Shown: in pieces, positions 37,052-48,500 of the stretch
Position numbering within the stretch: the stretch's first letter is position 1
How the letters are laid out: the number at the start of each line of letters is the position of its first letter
Source: Sphingomonas hankookensis
GTDB taxonomy: Bacteria; Pseudomonadota; Alphaproteobacteria; Sphingomonadales; Sphingomonadaceae
Reading direction: 5' to 3'
Length of the DNA stretch: 64,000 nt
Assembly (NCBI RefSeq): GCF_028551275.1
Contig: NZ_CP117025.1
Location: 434,001 to 498,000, forward strand
Notes under the pieces: generated by a model
The model's database searches: none
What the model saw: the letters and a program-made list of their open reading frames with translations, nothing else
Told to the model about the DNA's origin: nothing
Position numbers and translations under genes: made by a program

Positions 37052-38443
37052 TCAACCAGTCAGTCCGCTGACGGTCGCAAGCCCCAGGAAAACCAGGAAC
37101 CCCATCGAATCGGTGGTCATGGTGACGAAGATCGACGACGCGACCGCCGGGTCGGCGTTGAACCGGTCGAGCGTCAGCGGCACGAACACGCCCGCGAACC
37201 CGGCGATAACGACGTTCAGCAGCATCGCGCTGCCGATCACCGCCCCCAGCTGCGGATTGCCGAACCACAGGGTCACGCCGGTACCGATCAGCGCGGCGAC
37301 GGTCGCACCGTTCATCAGCGCGATGATCATCTCGCGCCGGATCGCGCGCACCGTGTTCGACTGGGTCAGCTGGTTGGTGGCAAGCGCGCGGACGGTGACC
37401 GCCATGGTCTGCGTACCGGCATTCCCGCCGAGGCCGGCGACGATCGGCATCAGCGCGGCCAGCGTCACCATCTTATCGATCGTCGCGCCGAACGCGCCGA
37501 TGATCGTCGCCGGCAACAGCGCGGTGATGAGGTTGGTGATGAGCCAGCGCACGCGCGCCTTGTACGAATCGCGGATCGGTTCGTTGATGTCGCCTTCGCC
37601 GGCCCCCGACAGCAGCAGCGCGTCCTCGCCCGCTTCGGCCTGGATGATGTGGACCACGTCGTCGACGGTGATCATCCCGACCAGCCGCCCGCCGCCATCG
37701 ACCACGGCGGCGGAGATCAGCGCATATTTCTGAAAGCGCAGCGCGACCTCTTCCTGGTCCATGTCGACCGGGATCAGCGTCTGTTCGCGCGCCATGACGT
37801 CGCCGATCGCGACCGAGCGCGGGGTGCGGAGAATCCACGACAGCTGGCAGGTACCGACCGGCTTGTGCGCCGGATCGACCACGAAGATTTCCCAGAAATC
37901 GGTCGTCAGCACATCGTCGGCACGCAGATAGTCGAGCGCGTCGCCGACGGTCCAGTGTTCGGGCACCGCGACCAGCTCGCGCTGCATCAGGCGGCCGGCG
38001 GATTCCTCGGGGTAGGACAGCGCCTCCTCGATCGCGGCACGGTCGTCAGGGTCGAGCGCGCGCAGCACCGCGCGCTGTTCGGCATCGTCGAGGTCCTCGA
38101 TGATCGCGACGGCGTCGTCGGTGTCGAGCTGGGCGGCGAGATCGGCGACCTGGGTCGCGGTCAGTGCCTCGATCACCGCGTCGCGGACCCAGTCGTTCAT
38201 CTCCGCCAGCACATCGCCGTTCAGCCGTTCGGCGATGGCGGCGGCCAGCGCGGCGCGCTGTTCGCCGGGCACCAGTTCGAACAGGTCGGCGAGGTCGGCG
38301 GGGTGTAGCGGTTCGACCAGCTCGCGCGCGGCCTCGTCATCGCCGCGGTCGACCGCCTCGCACACGGCACGGACGAATTCGGGCTTCAGCCGGTCGTCCT
38401 CGTCCAGTTCGCTGGTCGTATCGGGAAGGTCGAGTTCGGTCAT
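37052..38443 (-). CDS. mgtE: Magnesium transporter MgtE
   Basis: MgtE is a dimeric Mg2+ channel gated by cytoplasmic Mg2+. The 463-residue protein has the N-terminal helical domain (LHPADLADLFELVPGEQRAAL), two CBS domains (DFWEIFVVDPAHKPVG and VDDVVHIIQAEAGEDA), a connecting helix and five membrane helices with the pore signature AGLGGNAGTQT. The start is the ATG at 38443; the frame is open upstream. Confidence 0.95.
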   Translation of the reverse strand: MTELDLPDTTSELDEDDRLKPEFVRAVCEAVDRGDDEAARELVEPLHPADLADLFELVPGEQRAALAAAIAERLNGDVLAEMNDWVRDAVIEALTATQVADLAAQLDTDDAVAIIEDLDDAEQRAVLRALDPDDRAAIEEALSYPEESAGRLMQRELVAVPEHWTVGDALDYLRADDVLTTDFWEIFVVDPAHKPVGTCQLSWILRTPRSVAIGDVMAREQTLIPVDMDQEEVALRFQKYALISAAVVDGGGRLVGMITVDDVVHIIQAEAGEDALLLSGAGEGDINEPIRDSYKARVRWLITNLITALLPATIIGAFGATIDKMVTLAALMPIVAGLGGNAGTQTMAVTVRALATNQLTQSNTVRAIRREMIIALMNGATVAALIGTGVTLWFGNPQLGAVIGSAMLLNVVIAGFAGVFVPLTLDRFNADPAVASSIFVTMTTDSMGFLVFLGLATVSGLTG

Positions 38444-38571
38444 GGTCGCAACCCTCCTTCTGGCGCAGTCGGTTCCCGCTGTAGCCATGCTGCACCGCCG
38501 TGCCAACGCCTGTGCGGTTGTCCTTAGCCGTTCGAACCCCTAGCTAGACCCCGACTTTCAAGGAGCTTTCA

Positions 38572-39033
38572 ATGGCCGATACCCCCAGCACGCTCGTGAT
38601 GACGCTCGATACCGGCGAAGTCCGCATCAAGCTGCGCCCCGACCTCGCGCCCAACCATGTCGCGCAAATCGTCAAGCTGGCCGATTCGGGCTTTTATGAC
38701 GGCGTGCCGTTCCACCGGGTGATCGACGGCTTCATGGCGCAGGGCGGCGACGGTGGTCGCGGTGACGGCACCGGCGGGTCGAAGGAACCGAACCTCAAGC
38801 AGGAATTCAACGCCGAACCGCATGTCCGCGGCGTATGTTCGATGGCGCGGACGATGGACCCGAACTCGGCCAACAGCCAGTTCTTCATCTGCCTCGACGA
38901 TGCGACCTTCCTCGACCGCCAGTACACGGTGTGGGGCGTGGTCGAGAGCGGCATGGACGCCGTCGATGCGCTGCCCAAGGGCGAGCCGCCGCGCAACCCG
39001 GGCAAGATCGTGACCGCGCGCTCGGAAGCGTAG
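38572..39033 (+). CDS. Peptidyl-prolyl cis-trans isomerase, cyclophilin type
   Basis: A 153-residue single-domain cyclophilin without signal peptide, hence cytoplasmic. Key motifs are FHRVIDGFMAQGGDGGRGDG, the active-site MARTMDPNSANSQFFI and DRQYTVWGVV. It folds proteins at X-Pro bonds. It is divergent from mgtE. A palindromic repeat follows. Confidence 0.95.
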   Translation: MADTPSTLVMTLDTGEVRIKLRPDLAPNHVAQIVKLADSGFYDGVPFHRVIDGFMAQGGDGGRGDGTGGSKEPNLKQEFNAEPHVRGVCSMARTMDPNSANSQFFICLDDATFLDRQYTVWGVVESGMDAVDALPKGEPPRNPGKIVTARSEA

Positions 39034-39057
39034 ACGCCTTCCGCCGCCCCCCCCATC

Positions 39058-39155
39058 CGTCATCCCGGCGCAGGCCGGGATCCATGGATGGGGGGACGGT
39101 TGCGAACCATCGACAACATCCGACACAATGGATTCCGGCCTTCGCCGGAATGACG
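39058..39155. repeat. REP-like repeat, CCCGGCGCAGGCCGGGA type
   Basis: The left arm CGTCATCCCGGCGCAGGCCG and right arm GATTCCGGCCTTCGCCGGAA sit at the ends of a 98 bp element with a CGACAACATCCGACACAA core. It separates the convergent cyclophilin and LysR genes. Confidence 0.84.
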
Positions 39156-39169
39156 GGTGTTCCCCCCCC

Positions 39170-40057
39170 CTACTCCGCCGGCGCGTCCAGCGCCTTGACC
39201 AGCCAGTCGTGGAACAGCTTCACCGGCCGTTGCTGTAACATGCGCGGGCGGCACACGAACCAATGGCTGTAGGTCGAATCGACCGCCATATCGAACAGTG
39301 GCACCAGCCGGTCGTCGCGCGCGGTTTCGAAATGCGATTCCAGCATGAAGGCGACGCCCAGCCCCTGTGCGGCGGCCTCCAGCATCAACGTGCCCGAATC
39401 GAACCGGTCGATCGCCACCGGCTCCACGTCCGGCACGCCGGCCGCGTGCATCCAGTTGGCGAAGGTGTCGGGCATGTCGCGGTGGATCAGCGCGGTGTGC
39501 TGCGCCAGTTGTGACGGATCGGTGATCGGCGTGCGATCGATCAACGCCCGCCCGGCGATCGCGTAGATCCGGTTGCGGTCGAGTCGCCGCGCATAGAATG
39601 CCGGGTCGATCGCATGATCGAGCACGATCGCGACGTCGATCCCCTCGCCCAGCCGGCCAAGCCCGTGATGCGCGGTGTCGAAATCGAGATGCAGTTCGGG
39701 ATGCTGGTCGTGCAGATCGCCCATGCGCGGCATCAGCCGCTGGATCGCGAACAGCGGCAGGACGCCCAGCCGCAGGCGCAGCACCTCCACCGCGCCCGAC
39801 ATCTGCTCCACCGCGTCCGACAGCGTGTCGAGCGCGCCCGAGAGCAGCGCCAGCAGCCGCTCGCCATCGTCGTTCAGCCGCAGCGCCTGGTGCCGGCGTT
39901 CGAACAGCGGCTTGCCGATGAAGCGTTCGAGCGCCTGCACCCGGCGGCTGAGCGCGGGCGAGGACAGCGCCAGTTCGTCGGCGGCAAGCTTGACCGAGCC
40001 GAGGCGCGCGACATGCACGAACGCTTCGATCGCGGTGAGAGGAGGAAGGCGACGCAT
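39170..40057 (-). CDS. LysR family transcriptional regulator
   Basis: The 295-residue protein has the LTTR winged HTH (LPPLTAIEAFVHVARLGSVK, AADELALSSPALSRRVQALE, IGKPLFERRHQALRLNDDGE) and a periplasmic-binding-like effector domain. The ligand is unknown; the GcvA/AmpR-like start MRRLPPLTAIEAF is seen. It is divergent from CDC48 across a structured 281 bp interval. Confidence 0.9.
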   Translation of the reverse strand: MRRLPPLTAIEAFVHVARLGSVKLAADELALSSPALSRRVQALERFIGKPLFERRHQALRLNDDGERLLALLSGALDTLSDAVEQMSGAVEVLRLRLGVLPLFAIQRLMPRMGDLHDQHPELHLDFDTAHHGLGRLGEGIDVAIVLDHAIDPAFYARRLDRNRIYAIAGRALIDRTPITDPSQLAQHTALIHRDMPDTFANWMHAAGVPDVEPVAIDRFDSGTLMLEAAAQGLGVAFMLESHFETARDDRLVPLFDMAVDSTYSHWFVCRPRMLQQRPVKLFHDWLVKALDAPAE

Positions 40058-40076
40058 CCGATACCCTGAAAATTGG

Positions 40077-40210
40077 TTGCGGTGCGGTACACGCTGCACC
40101 GCAAGCGTGTCACTTACAACGATACGGAGGGATGGTGTTGCATTTTATGCAATGCGAATTGATTTGTTCGCACTTGCACAAAAAGACGCCGCACCGCACA
40201 TAGGGCGTGC
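40077..40210 (+). ncRNA. Candidate structured RNA or leader upstream of CDC48
   Basis: The interval holds a row of hairpins: TTGCGGTGC/GCACCGCAA (40077-40085 and 40096-40104, 9 bp), the overlapping alternative ACACGCT/AGCGTGT (40089-40095 and 40104-40110), TTGCAT/ATGCAA (40138-40152) and TGCGAA/TTCGCA (40153-40172). A short TGCC/GGCA stem and CCTCTCCT follow, and then an intrinsic terminator at 40241-40269. There is no recognised RNA family. It may be a small RNA, a leader of the CDC48 mRNA, or operator DNA for the LysR protein. Confidence 0.4.
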
Positions 40211-40240
40211 CTTTCAGGCATCCTCTCCTAAAAACTTTCC

Positions 40241-40269
40241 GGCCGGTCGTTTCGATCGGCCTTTTTTTT
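40241..40269 (+). terminator. Intrinsic terminator on the plus strand
   Basis: The stem GGCCGGTC/GATCGGCC (with one G-U pair) has a GTTTC loop and is followed by eight T residues. It lies upstream of the CDC48 start at 40339, so transcripts started in the upstream interval could end here. Confidence 0.85.
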
Positions 40270-40338
40270 CGCCTTGTTGCCGGCAACCCACCGCCCATAT
40301 CCGCCGTTCCTTGTGCCTTCATGCAGGACGGAAAGTTG

Positions 40339-42627
<2,289 letters not shown>

Positions 42628-42773
42628 GGGAAAGCGGGGACCGGCACGACCGGTCCCTGTCGTCCTGCGTCGGACATTCGTCGCACGACGAAACCGATCC
42701 GCTTGCAAGTTCGTTGCGCTTTTGCGACGACGCCGTGACCATGGCCCTATGCGCCATCCGTTCGAGGATTTGC

Positions 42774-43382
42774 ATGACGACGAGTTCAAACGCCGCGACC
42801 CGACGGAAGCCGCGCGGTGTCCCATCGCCAGCCGGCATCTTCCTGCGCGGATTTGTGAAGCATCCGGTGATGGTCGGGTCGGTCATCCCGTCGTCGAACA
42901 AGCTGATCCGCAAGATGCTGGCCCCGATCGACTGGGCCAGTGCCAAGGTCGTGGTGGAATATGGACCGGGCGTCGGCACCTTTTGCCGCCCGATCCTCGA
43001 ACGGCTCGCCCCCGATGCACAGCTCATCGTGATCGATACCAACCCCGATTTTATCGATTATCTGAACGCGACGATCCTCGATTCGCGCTTTTCCGCCGTG
43101 CACGGCTCGGCGGCGGATGTGGAGCGGATCGTGGCGGAGCATGGCCATCCCCATGCCGATTACGTCCTGTCGGGCCTGCCCTTTTCCACGCTGCCGCCGG
43201 GTGTCGGCGACACGATCGCCGCGGCGACGCAGGCGGTATTGCGGCCGGGCGGCGCGTTCCTCGTCTATCAATTCAACCCGCGCGTGCGCGACTTTCTCGA
43301 CCGGCAGTTCGCGCGCATCGATCACGACATGGAATGGTGGAACATGCCCCCCGCCCAATTGTGGTGGGCGTGGAAGGATTGA
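42774..43382 (+). CDS. PmtA-like class I SAM methyltransferase
   Basis: The 202-residue protein resembles the phospholipid N-methyltransferase / rRNA-dimethylase-like family: RGFVKHPVMVGSVIPSSNKL, VVEYGPGVGTFCRPILE (motif I) and YVLSGLPFSTLPPG. In alphaproteobacteria such proteins methylate phosphatidylethanolamine, but the assignment is by family only. ATG at 42774 has GAGGA 7 bp upstream. It is 38 bp upstream of the type III PKS gene and could belong to that cluster. Confidence 0.85.
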   Translation: MTTSSNAATRRKPRGVPSPAGIFLRGFVKHPVMVGSVIPSSNKLIRKMLAPIDWASAKVVVEYGPGVGTFCRPILERLAPDAQLIVIDTNPDFIDYLNATILDSRFSAVHGSAADVERIVAEHGHPHADYVLSGLPFSTLPPGVGDTIAAATQAVLRPGGAFLVYQFNPRVRDFLDRQFARIDHDMEWWNMPPAQLWWAWKD

Positions 43383-43420
43383 TCGGGTAGCAGATCGGCT
43401 CCCCGCGCGTTGAGCGCAGG

Positions 43421-44500
43421 ATGACCCCCGCCCCTGCGCCCGCCGCCTGGCTCAACGCCGTCGCGACGGCAACCCCCTCGCACGATATCCACGACGCCTT
43501 TATCGGCTGGGCGCGACGTCGCCTGCCCGATCGCGAGGCGAAACTGTTCGACCGCATGGTCGAGCGCGCCGGGATCGGCCATCGCTGGTCGGTGCTGCCG
43601 ATCGGGGTCGATGGCGGGTCGCCGGTGGCGCCCGGCGGCTTCTATGCCGACGCCATGCCCGGCACCGCCGCGCGGATGACGATCTATGCCGATGCCGCGC
43701 CCACGCTGGCGATCGCCGCGATCGAGGGGCTGGGCGATCGCGTGGCACTGGACGGGATCACCCATCTGGTCGTGGCGAGCTGCACCGGCTTCGTCGCGCC
43801 CGGCATCGATCAGATCATCGCCGCGCGCATCGGCCTGTCGCCGCGGGTCGAACGGCTGCTGGTCGGGTTCATGGGCTGCTATGCCGCCGTCGCCGCGCTG
43901 CGCAGCGCCCGCCACATCGTCCGGTCGCAACCGGAAGCGCGCGTGCTGGTCGTCACGGTCGAATTGTCGACGCTGCACCTGCAACCGGCGACCACGCTGG
44001 AGCCGCTGCTGGCGATGCTGCAATTCGGCGACGGCGCCGCCGCCGCGCTGGTGACGGCGGACGAGGGCGGCTTTGCGATCGAGACCCCCTTTGCCGCGAC
44101 CCTGCCCGATTCGGCGGCGCTGATCCGCTGGGACATCACCGATGCCGGCTTTGCGATGCATTTGTCAGGCGAGGTGCCGGGCCGGATCGCGCAGGCGCTG
44201 ACCGACCCCGACTTCGCCGCCGCCGCAACCGGGGGCCGGGCGCTGTCGCAGGTCGATGGCTGGGCGGTCCATGCCGGCGGGCGGTCGATCCTCGACGCGG
44301 TGGAGCGCAGCCTATCGCTGTCTCCGCAAGCCCTGGCGGCGTCGCGTGGCGTTCTGGCTGCCCATGGCAATATGTCGTCGGCGACGTTGATGTTCGTGCT
44401 GGCGGCGATGCTGGACGGAACGCCGGTGGCGAACGGCATCGCGCTGGCCTTCGGTCCCGGCCTTGCCGCCGAAGGCTTCGGCTTTCGGAGCGCGGCATGA
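43421..44500 (+). CDS. Type III polyketide synthase
   Basis: The 359-residue protein has the chalcone/stilbene-synthase fold with the Cys-His-Asn triad C121 (VASCTGF), H284 (WAVHAGGRS) and N317 (AHGNMSSAT), and GFMGCYAAVAALRSA. Type III PKSs condense acyl-CoA starters with malonyl-CoA without a carrier protein. The ATGA overlap with the next gene, a SAM methyltransferase, and then an FAD oxidoreductase, suggests a three-step pathway such as the alkylresorcinol/phenolic-lipid pathway of Streptomyces (srsABC). Product is inference. Confidence 0.92.
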   Translation: MTPAPAPAAWLNAVATATPSHDIHDAFIGWARRRLPDREAKLFDRMVERAGIGHRWSVLPIGVDGGSPVAPGGFYADAMPGTAARMTIYADAAPTLAIAAIEGLGDRVALDGITHLVVASCTGFVAPGIDQIIAARIGLSPRVERLLVGFMGCYAAVAALRSARHIVRSQPEARVLVVTVELSTLHLQPATTLEPLLAMLQFGDGAAAALVTADEGGFAIETPFAATLPDSAALIRWDITDAGFAMHLSGEVPGRIAQALTDPDFAAAATGGRALSQVDGWAVHAGGRSILDAVERSLSLSPQALAASRGVLAAHGNMSSATLMFVLAAMLDGTPVANGIALAFGPGLAAEGFGFRSAA

Positions 44501-45183
44501 GCTTTCCGCGCGCGCACGCCGAAGAGGCGATGGACGATCCTGCCCTCAGCGCCGACTCCTATGCGGCGGTGCTGCGCGATCTGGCGCGGGTCAACACGGT
44601 CACCATGGCGGCGCGGCCGACGCTGGCGTTCCTCGACAGCGTCGTGCGGCCGGGCGAGCGGCTGAAGCTGCTCGATGTCGGTTATGGCGATGGCGACATG
44701 CTGCGTCGCATCGCCCGCTGGGCGGCGAAACGCGGCGTGGCGGCGGAACTGGTCGGTATCGACCTGAACCCCCGCAGCGAAGCGATCGCCCGTGCCGATA
44801 CGCCCCCTGCCCTGCCGATCGCCTATCGCACCGGCGACTATGCCGATCTGGCGGGCGAAGGCTGGGACGTGATCGTGTCCAGCCTCGTCGCGCATCACAT
44901 GACCCATGCGCAGCTGGTCGCGTTCCTGGCGTTCATGGAGGGCGAGGCGGCGCGCGGCTGGTTCGTCAACGACCTGCACCGCCATCGCTTCGCCCATCGC
45001 GGCTATCCAATGCTGGCGACGCTGATGCGTTGGCACCCGATCGTCCGCGCCGATGGCACGCTGTCGATCGCGCGATCCTATCGCCCCGCCGAATGGCTCC
45101 CGATCCTTGCCGAGGCAGGGGTCGAGGGTGCGGTGGTCCGGCGGCGCTTTCCGTTCCGGCTATGCGTCGAACGCCGGCGCTGA
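44497..45183 (+). CDS. SAM-dependent methyltransferase of the PKS cluster
   Basis: The 228-residue protein has a class I methyltransferase motif I (LKLLDVGYGDGDMLRRIARW), an acidic strand end (VGIDLNPRSEAI) and IVSSLVAHHMTHAQLVAF. It overlaps the PKS gene by 4 bp and the FAD oxidoreductase gene by 22 bp. A role in O- or C-methylating the polyketide product is inferred from the neighbours. Confidence 0.88.
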   Translation: MSFPRAHAEEAMDDPALSADSYAAVLRDLARVNTVTMAARPTLAFLDSVVRPGERLKLLDVGYGDGDMLRRIARWAAKRGVAAELVGIDLNPRSEAIARADTPPALPIAYRTGDYADLAGEGWDVIVSSLVAHHMTHAQLVAFLAFMEGEAARGWFVNDLHRHRFAHRGYPMLATLMRWHPIVRADGTLSIARSYRPAEWLPILAEAGVEGAVVRRRFPFRLCVERRR

Positions 45184-46276
45184 TCGCCGGCGGCGGCCCG
45201 GCCGGGTCGATCGCCGCGCTGCTGCTCGCGAAGGGCGGTACGACGCCGCTGGTGCTGGAACGGTCGCGCGAGCCGCAGGATGCGCTGTGCGGCGGGTTCC
45301 TGTCGTGGCGGACGCTCGAATCGCTGGCGAGCGTCGGGATCGATCCGGCGATGCTGGGCGGGCATGCGGTGCGCCGCGTGGTGCTGTTCGCCGGTAGGGG
45401 CCGCGCCGAATCGCCCCTGCCCGCCCCCGCCATCGGCCTGTCGCGCCTGCGCCTCGACGCGCTGCTGCTGGCGGCGGCACGGGATGCCGGTGCGGGCGTC
45501 GAACGCGGCGTCACGATCCGCTCGGCCGAGGGCACGACACTGCATACCGGCGATGGCGCAGCGGTGACGGGCGAGACGCTGTTCCTCGCGACCGGCAAGC
45601 ACGATCTGCGTGGGACGATGCGCGATGCGGTGGTCGGTGACGATCCGGTGATGGGGGTGCGGGTCCGGCTCGCGCAGCATCCGGCGCTGACCCGGCTGGT
45701 CGGCGACGCGATCGAGCTGCACGCCTTTGCCGGGGGCTATGCCGGGCTGGTGCTACAGGAGGATGGCAGCGCGAACCTGTGCATGGCGGTGCGCCGGTCG
45801 CGGCTGCGCGGCGCGGGCGACCTGCCCGGACTGTTGCGGGTTCTGGCGGACGAACTGCCGGCGCTGGGGAGCGACTCGCGCATCTGGGCGGCACGCCCGC
45901 GATCGATGCCATTGCCAACGTCCCTTACGGCTGGCGGGCACGCGGCACCATGCCCGGCGTCTATCGACTGGGTGACCAGGCCGGGGTAATCCCGTCGCTA
46001 GCCGGGGAAGGCATGGGCATCGCCATCGCCAGCGCCATTCGCGCTGCGGCGCATTGGCAGCGTTGCGGACCGGACGGCGCGCACGGGTTCCAGCATGCGC
46101 TGCGCCGACGGCTGCACCGACCGATCGCGCTTGCCCGATTGCTGCGGACGCTGGCCGAACAGCCACCCACTCATGCGTTGCTGCTCAACGGCGGGCGGAT
46201 ACCGGGGCTGGTCGGCGCGGCGGCGCGCTGGACCCGGATCGATTCCGTCAGCACCCGTTCAGCAAGTCGTCAGTAG
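45162..46276 (+). CDS. FAD-dependent oxidoreductase of the PKS cluster, frameshifted
   Basis: The start MRRTPALIAGGGPAGSIAAL is a Rossmann FAD motif; CGGFLSWRTLESLASVGIDP and VIPSLAGEGMGIAIASAIRA are as in geranylgeranyl-reductase/UbiH-like flavoproteins. The frame of the first 240 or so residues stops at a TAG or TGA after 45989, but similarity continues in another frame as LGGTPAIDAIANVPYGW through to 46276. One missing base in the GGGG run near 45867 explains it. About 371 residues if repaired. It probably hydroxylates or reduces the polyketide product. Confidence 0.82.
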
Positions 46277-46352
46277 CGCGCGCCATTCCCAATGCGCCTG
46301 AGCGCCCGGGGCTTGTGCCGCCGGGGGCGGGCGCGGTATCCGGCGCATCCAG

Positions 46353-48500
46353 ATGGCACGTTCTCCCCAAAGCCCGCAGAAGCGGTCCGCCGCCCCGTCC
46401 CGCTGGTGGCGCATCCTGCGCTGGGTGCTGGGGATCGGCTTCGGCCTCGCCATCTTTGGGGCGATCGCGCTGGTCGTGGCGGTCTATAACGCCAAATCGA
46501 ACCTGCCGAGCTTCAATCAGCTCAAATCCTCGCCCAACGGCCAGATGATCCGGGTGCGTGCGGCGGACGGGTCGATCCTGGTGTCTTTGGGGCCGAGCTA
46601 TGGCGAGTGGATCCCCTACTCGCAGATTCCGGTACCGATGCGCGAGGCGATGGTGTCGGTCGAGGATCGCCGCTTCCGCTCGCACTGGGGCGTCGATCCG
46701 GTGGCGCTGGCGCGCATCACCAAGTTCGCGATCGAGAATCGCGGCACCGGCCGCCGGTTGCAGGGCGCGTCGACCATCACGCAACAGGTCGCGCGCACCA
46801 TCTTCCTGTCGAACAGCTATACGGTCGGGCGCAAGTTCCGCGAGATCATCCTCGCGCTGGCGCTGGAGCGCAAGTTCACCAAGAACCAGATTCTCGAACT
46901 CTATCTGAACAAGGTCTATTTCGGCGGCGGGGCGTACGGGATCGACGCGGCATCGCGGCGCTTCTTCAACCACCCGGCCACCAACCTGTCGCTGTCGGAG
47001 GCGGCGGTGATCGCCGGATTGGTCAAGGCGCCGTCGCGCTATTCGCCGACCGCCGATGCCGAAGCCGCCGTCGGGCGCGCGGGCGTCGTGCTGAAGCTGA
47101 TGCAGGAAACCGGCGCGATCACCGCCAGCGAGGCGATGGACGCCAATCCCGAGGCGATCAAGCTGGCGCCCGAGCCGCAGCAGAACAGCGTGCGCTATTT
47201 CACCGACTGGGCGCTGCCGCAGCTCGAAACGCTGATCGACGAGACCGAGGCGCCGCTCGACGTGTGGACCACGCTCGACCCGTCGATGCAGAAGAGCGCC
47301 GATACCGCGATCCGCGCCAATGCGCCCGCCGGGGTGCAGGGCGCGCTGGTCGCGCTCGATCGCGACGGCGCGGTCAGGGCGATGGTCGGCGGCAAGGATT
47401 ACGTGTCCTCGATCTACAACCGCGCGACGCAGGCGACGCGCCAGCCGGGGTCGGCGTGGAAGCTGTTCGTCTATCTGGCCGCGCTGGAAGCCGGCATGAA
47501 CCCCGACAGCCAGGTCAACGACGCGCCGATCACCATCGACGGCTGGACCCCACGCAACGCCTCGCGCCGGTTCAGCGGACAGGTGTCGCTGCGCACCGCC
47601 TTCGCCTATTCGCTCAACACCGTGTCGGCGCGGCTGGGGCAGGAGGTCGGCTTCGCGACCGTCGCCGACATGGCGCGCCGATTCGGCATCACCACGCCGA
47701 TCAATACCCAGCCGGCGATGGTGCTGGGCACGTCGGACGTGCGGCTGATCGACCTGACCCGCGCCTATGCGTCGGTCGCGAGCGGGGGCACGGCGGTGGT
47801 GCCCTATGGCATCACCCGCGTCACCGCCAACGGGCAACTGATTTACCAACACCAGGTCGACAGCTCCCGCGTCCTCGTCGCCCCCTATGTCGCGCAGCAG
47901 ATGACCGACCTGCTCCAGACCGCGGTCAACACCGGCACCGGCCGCGCGGCGCAGATCGGGCGCCCGGTGGCGGGCAAGACCGGCACGACCACGTCGTACA
48001 AGGACGGCTGGTTCATGGGATTCTCGTCGGGCATCACCACCGGCGTATGGATGGGTCGCGACGATGCGAAGGCGGTCGCCGGGCTGCAGGGCGGCACCGC
48101 CCCTGCCCGCGCCTTTGCCGCGTTCATGCGGCAGGCGGTGGCCAGCCGCCCGGTCGAGGAGTTCAATACCAAGGTGACGCTGCCCGAATGGCAGGAGGAG
48201 CCGGACGCCGAGAGCTATTATGGTGCGCCGGACGACCGGGTCTATGTCGATCCCGACGGCAATCCGGTCGAGCAGCCGGGCGCAACCCAGCCCGATCCGC
48301 CGGTCGAAGATGGCAACGCACCGTTGCCGCCGCAGCAGCGCGTACCCGACGAACAACTCGACCAGGAATGGATCGACCGGGCGCTGGGCAGGAACCCGCG
48401 CGGCGACCAGCCGCCACCGCCGCGCCGTCCGGCACCGGACCGTCGCCAGCCTCCGCCGGCCGACCGTTACCCGGACGAGGACGCCCGTCCGTACCAGTGA
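46353..48500 (+). CDS. Penicillin-binding protein 1A family, second copy
   Basis: A class A PBP with 715 residues. TM about 25-44; GT51 motif VEDRRFRSHWGVD at about 103-115 and GASTITQQVARTIFL; transpeptidase motifs SAWK near residue 367 (QPGSAWKLF), SLN (AYSLNTV) and KTGTT near 541. A Pro/Asp-rich tail of about 100 residues follows. It makes peptidoglycan. The first copy at 24386 is longer and more divergent, so these are paralogues. It stands 76 bp after the PKS cluster. Confidence 0.94.
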   Translation: MARSPQSPQKRSAAPSRWWRILRWVLGIGFGLAIFGAIALVVAVYNAKSNLPSFNQLKSSPNGQMIRVRAADGSILVSLGPSYGEWIPYSQIPVPMREAMVSVEDRRFRSHWGVDPVALARITKFAIENRGTGRRLQGASTITQQVARTIFLSNSYTVGRKFREIILALALERKFTKNQILELYLNKVYFGGGAYGIDAASRRFFNHPATNLSLSEAAVIAGLVKAPSRYSPTADAEAAVGRAGVVLKLMQETGAITASEAMDANPEAIKLAPEPQQNSVRYFTDWALPQLETLIDETEAPLDVWTTLDPSMQKSADTAIRANAPAGVQGALVALDRDGAVRAMVGGKDYVSSIYNRATQATRQPGSAWKLFVYLAALEAGMNPDSQVNDAPITIDGWTPRNASRRFSGQVSLRTAFAYSLNTVSARLGQEVGFATVADMARRFGITTPINTQPAMVLGTSDVRLIDLTRAYASVASGGTAVVPYGITRVTANGQLIYQHQVDSSRVLVAPYVAQQMTDLLQTAVNTGTGRAAQIGRPVAGKTGTTTSYKDGWFMGFSSGITTGVWMGRDDAKAVAGLQGGTAPARAFAAFMRQAVASRPVEEFNTKVTLPEWQEEPDAESYYGAPDDRVYVDPDGNPVEQPGATQPDPPVEDGNAPLPPQQRVPDEQLDQEWIDRALGRNPRGDQPPPPRRPAPDRRQPPPADRYPDEDARPYQ

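Noticed and set aside
43421-44500. FabH paralogue
   Set aside because: The Cys-His-Asn triad is shared, but the spacing, the C-terminal half and the neighbouring methyltransferase and FAD genes fit type III PKS; a true FabH is at 27820.
46248-48356. A 702-codon open frame on the minus strand
   Set aside because: It is fully antisense to the PBP1A gene at 46353, whose catalytic motifs are clear. The antisense translation is Arg/His-rich low complexity.
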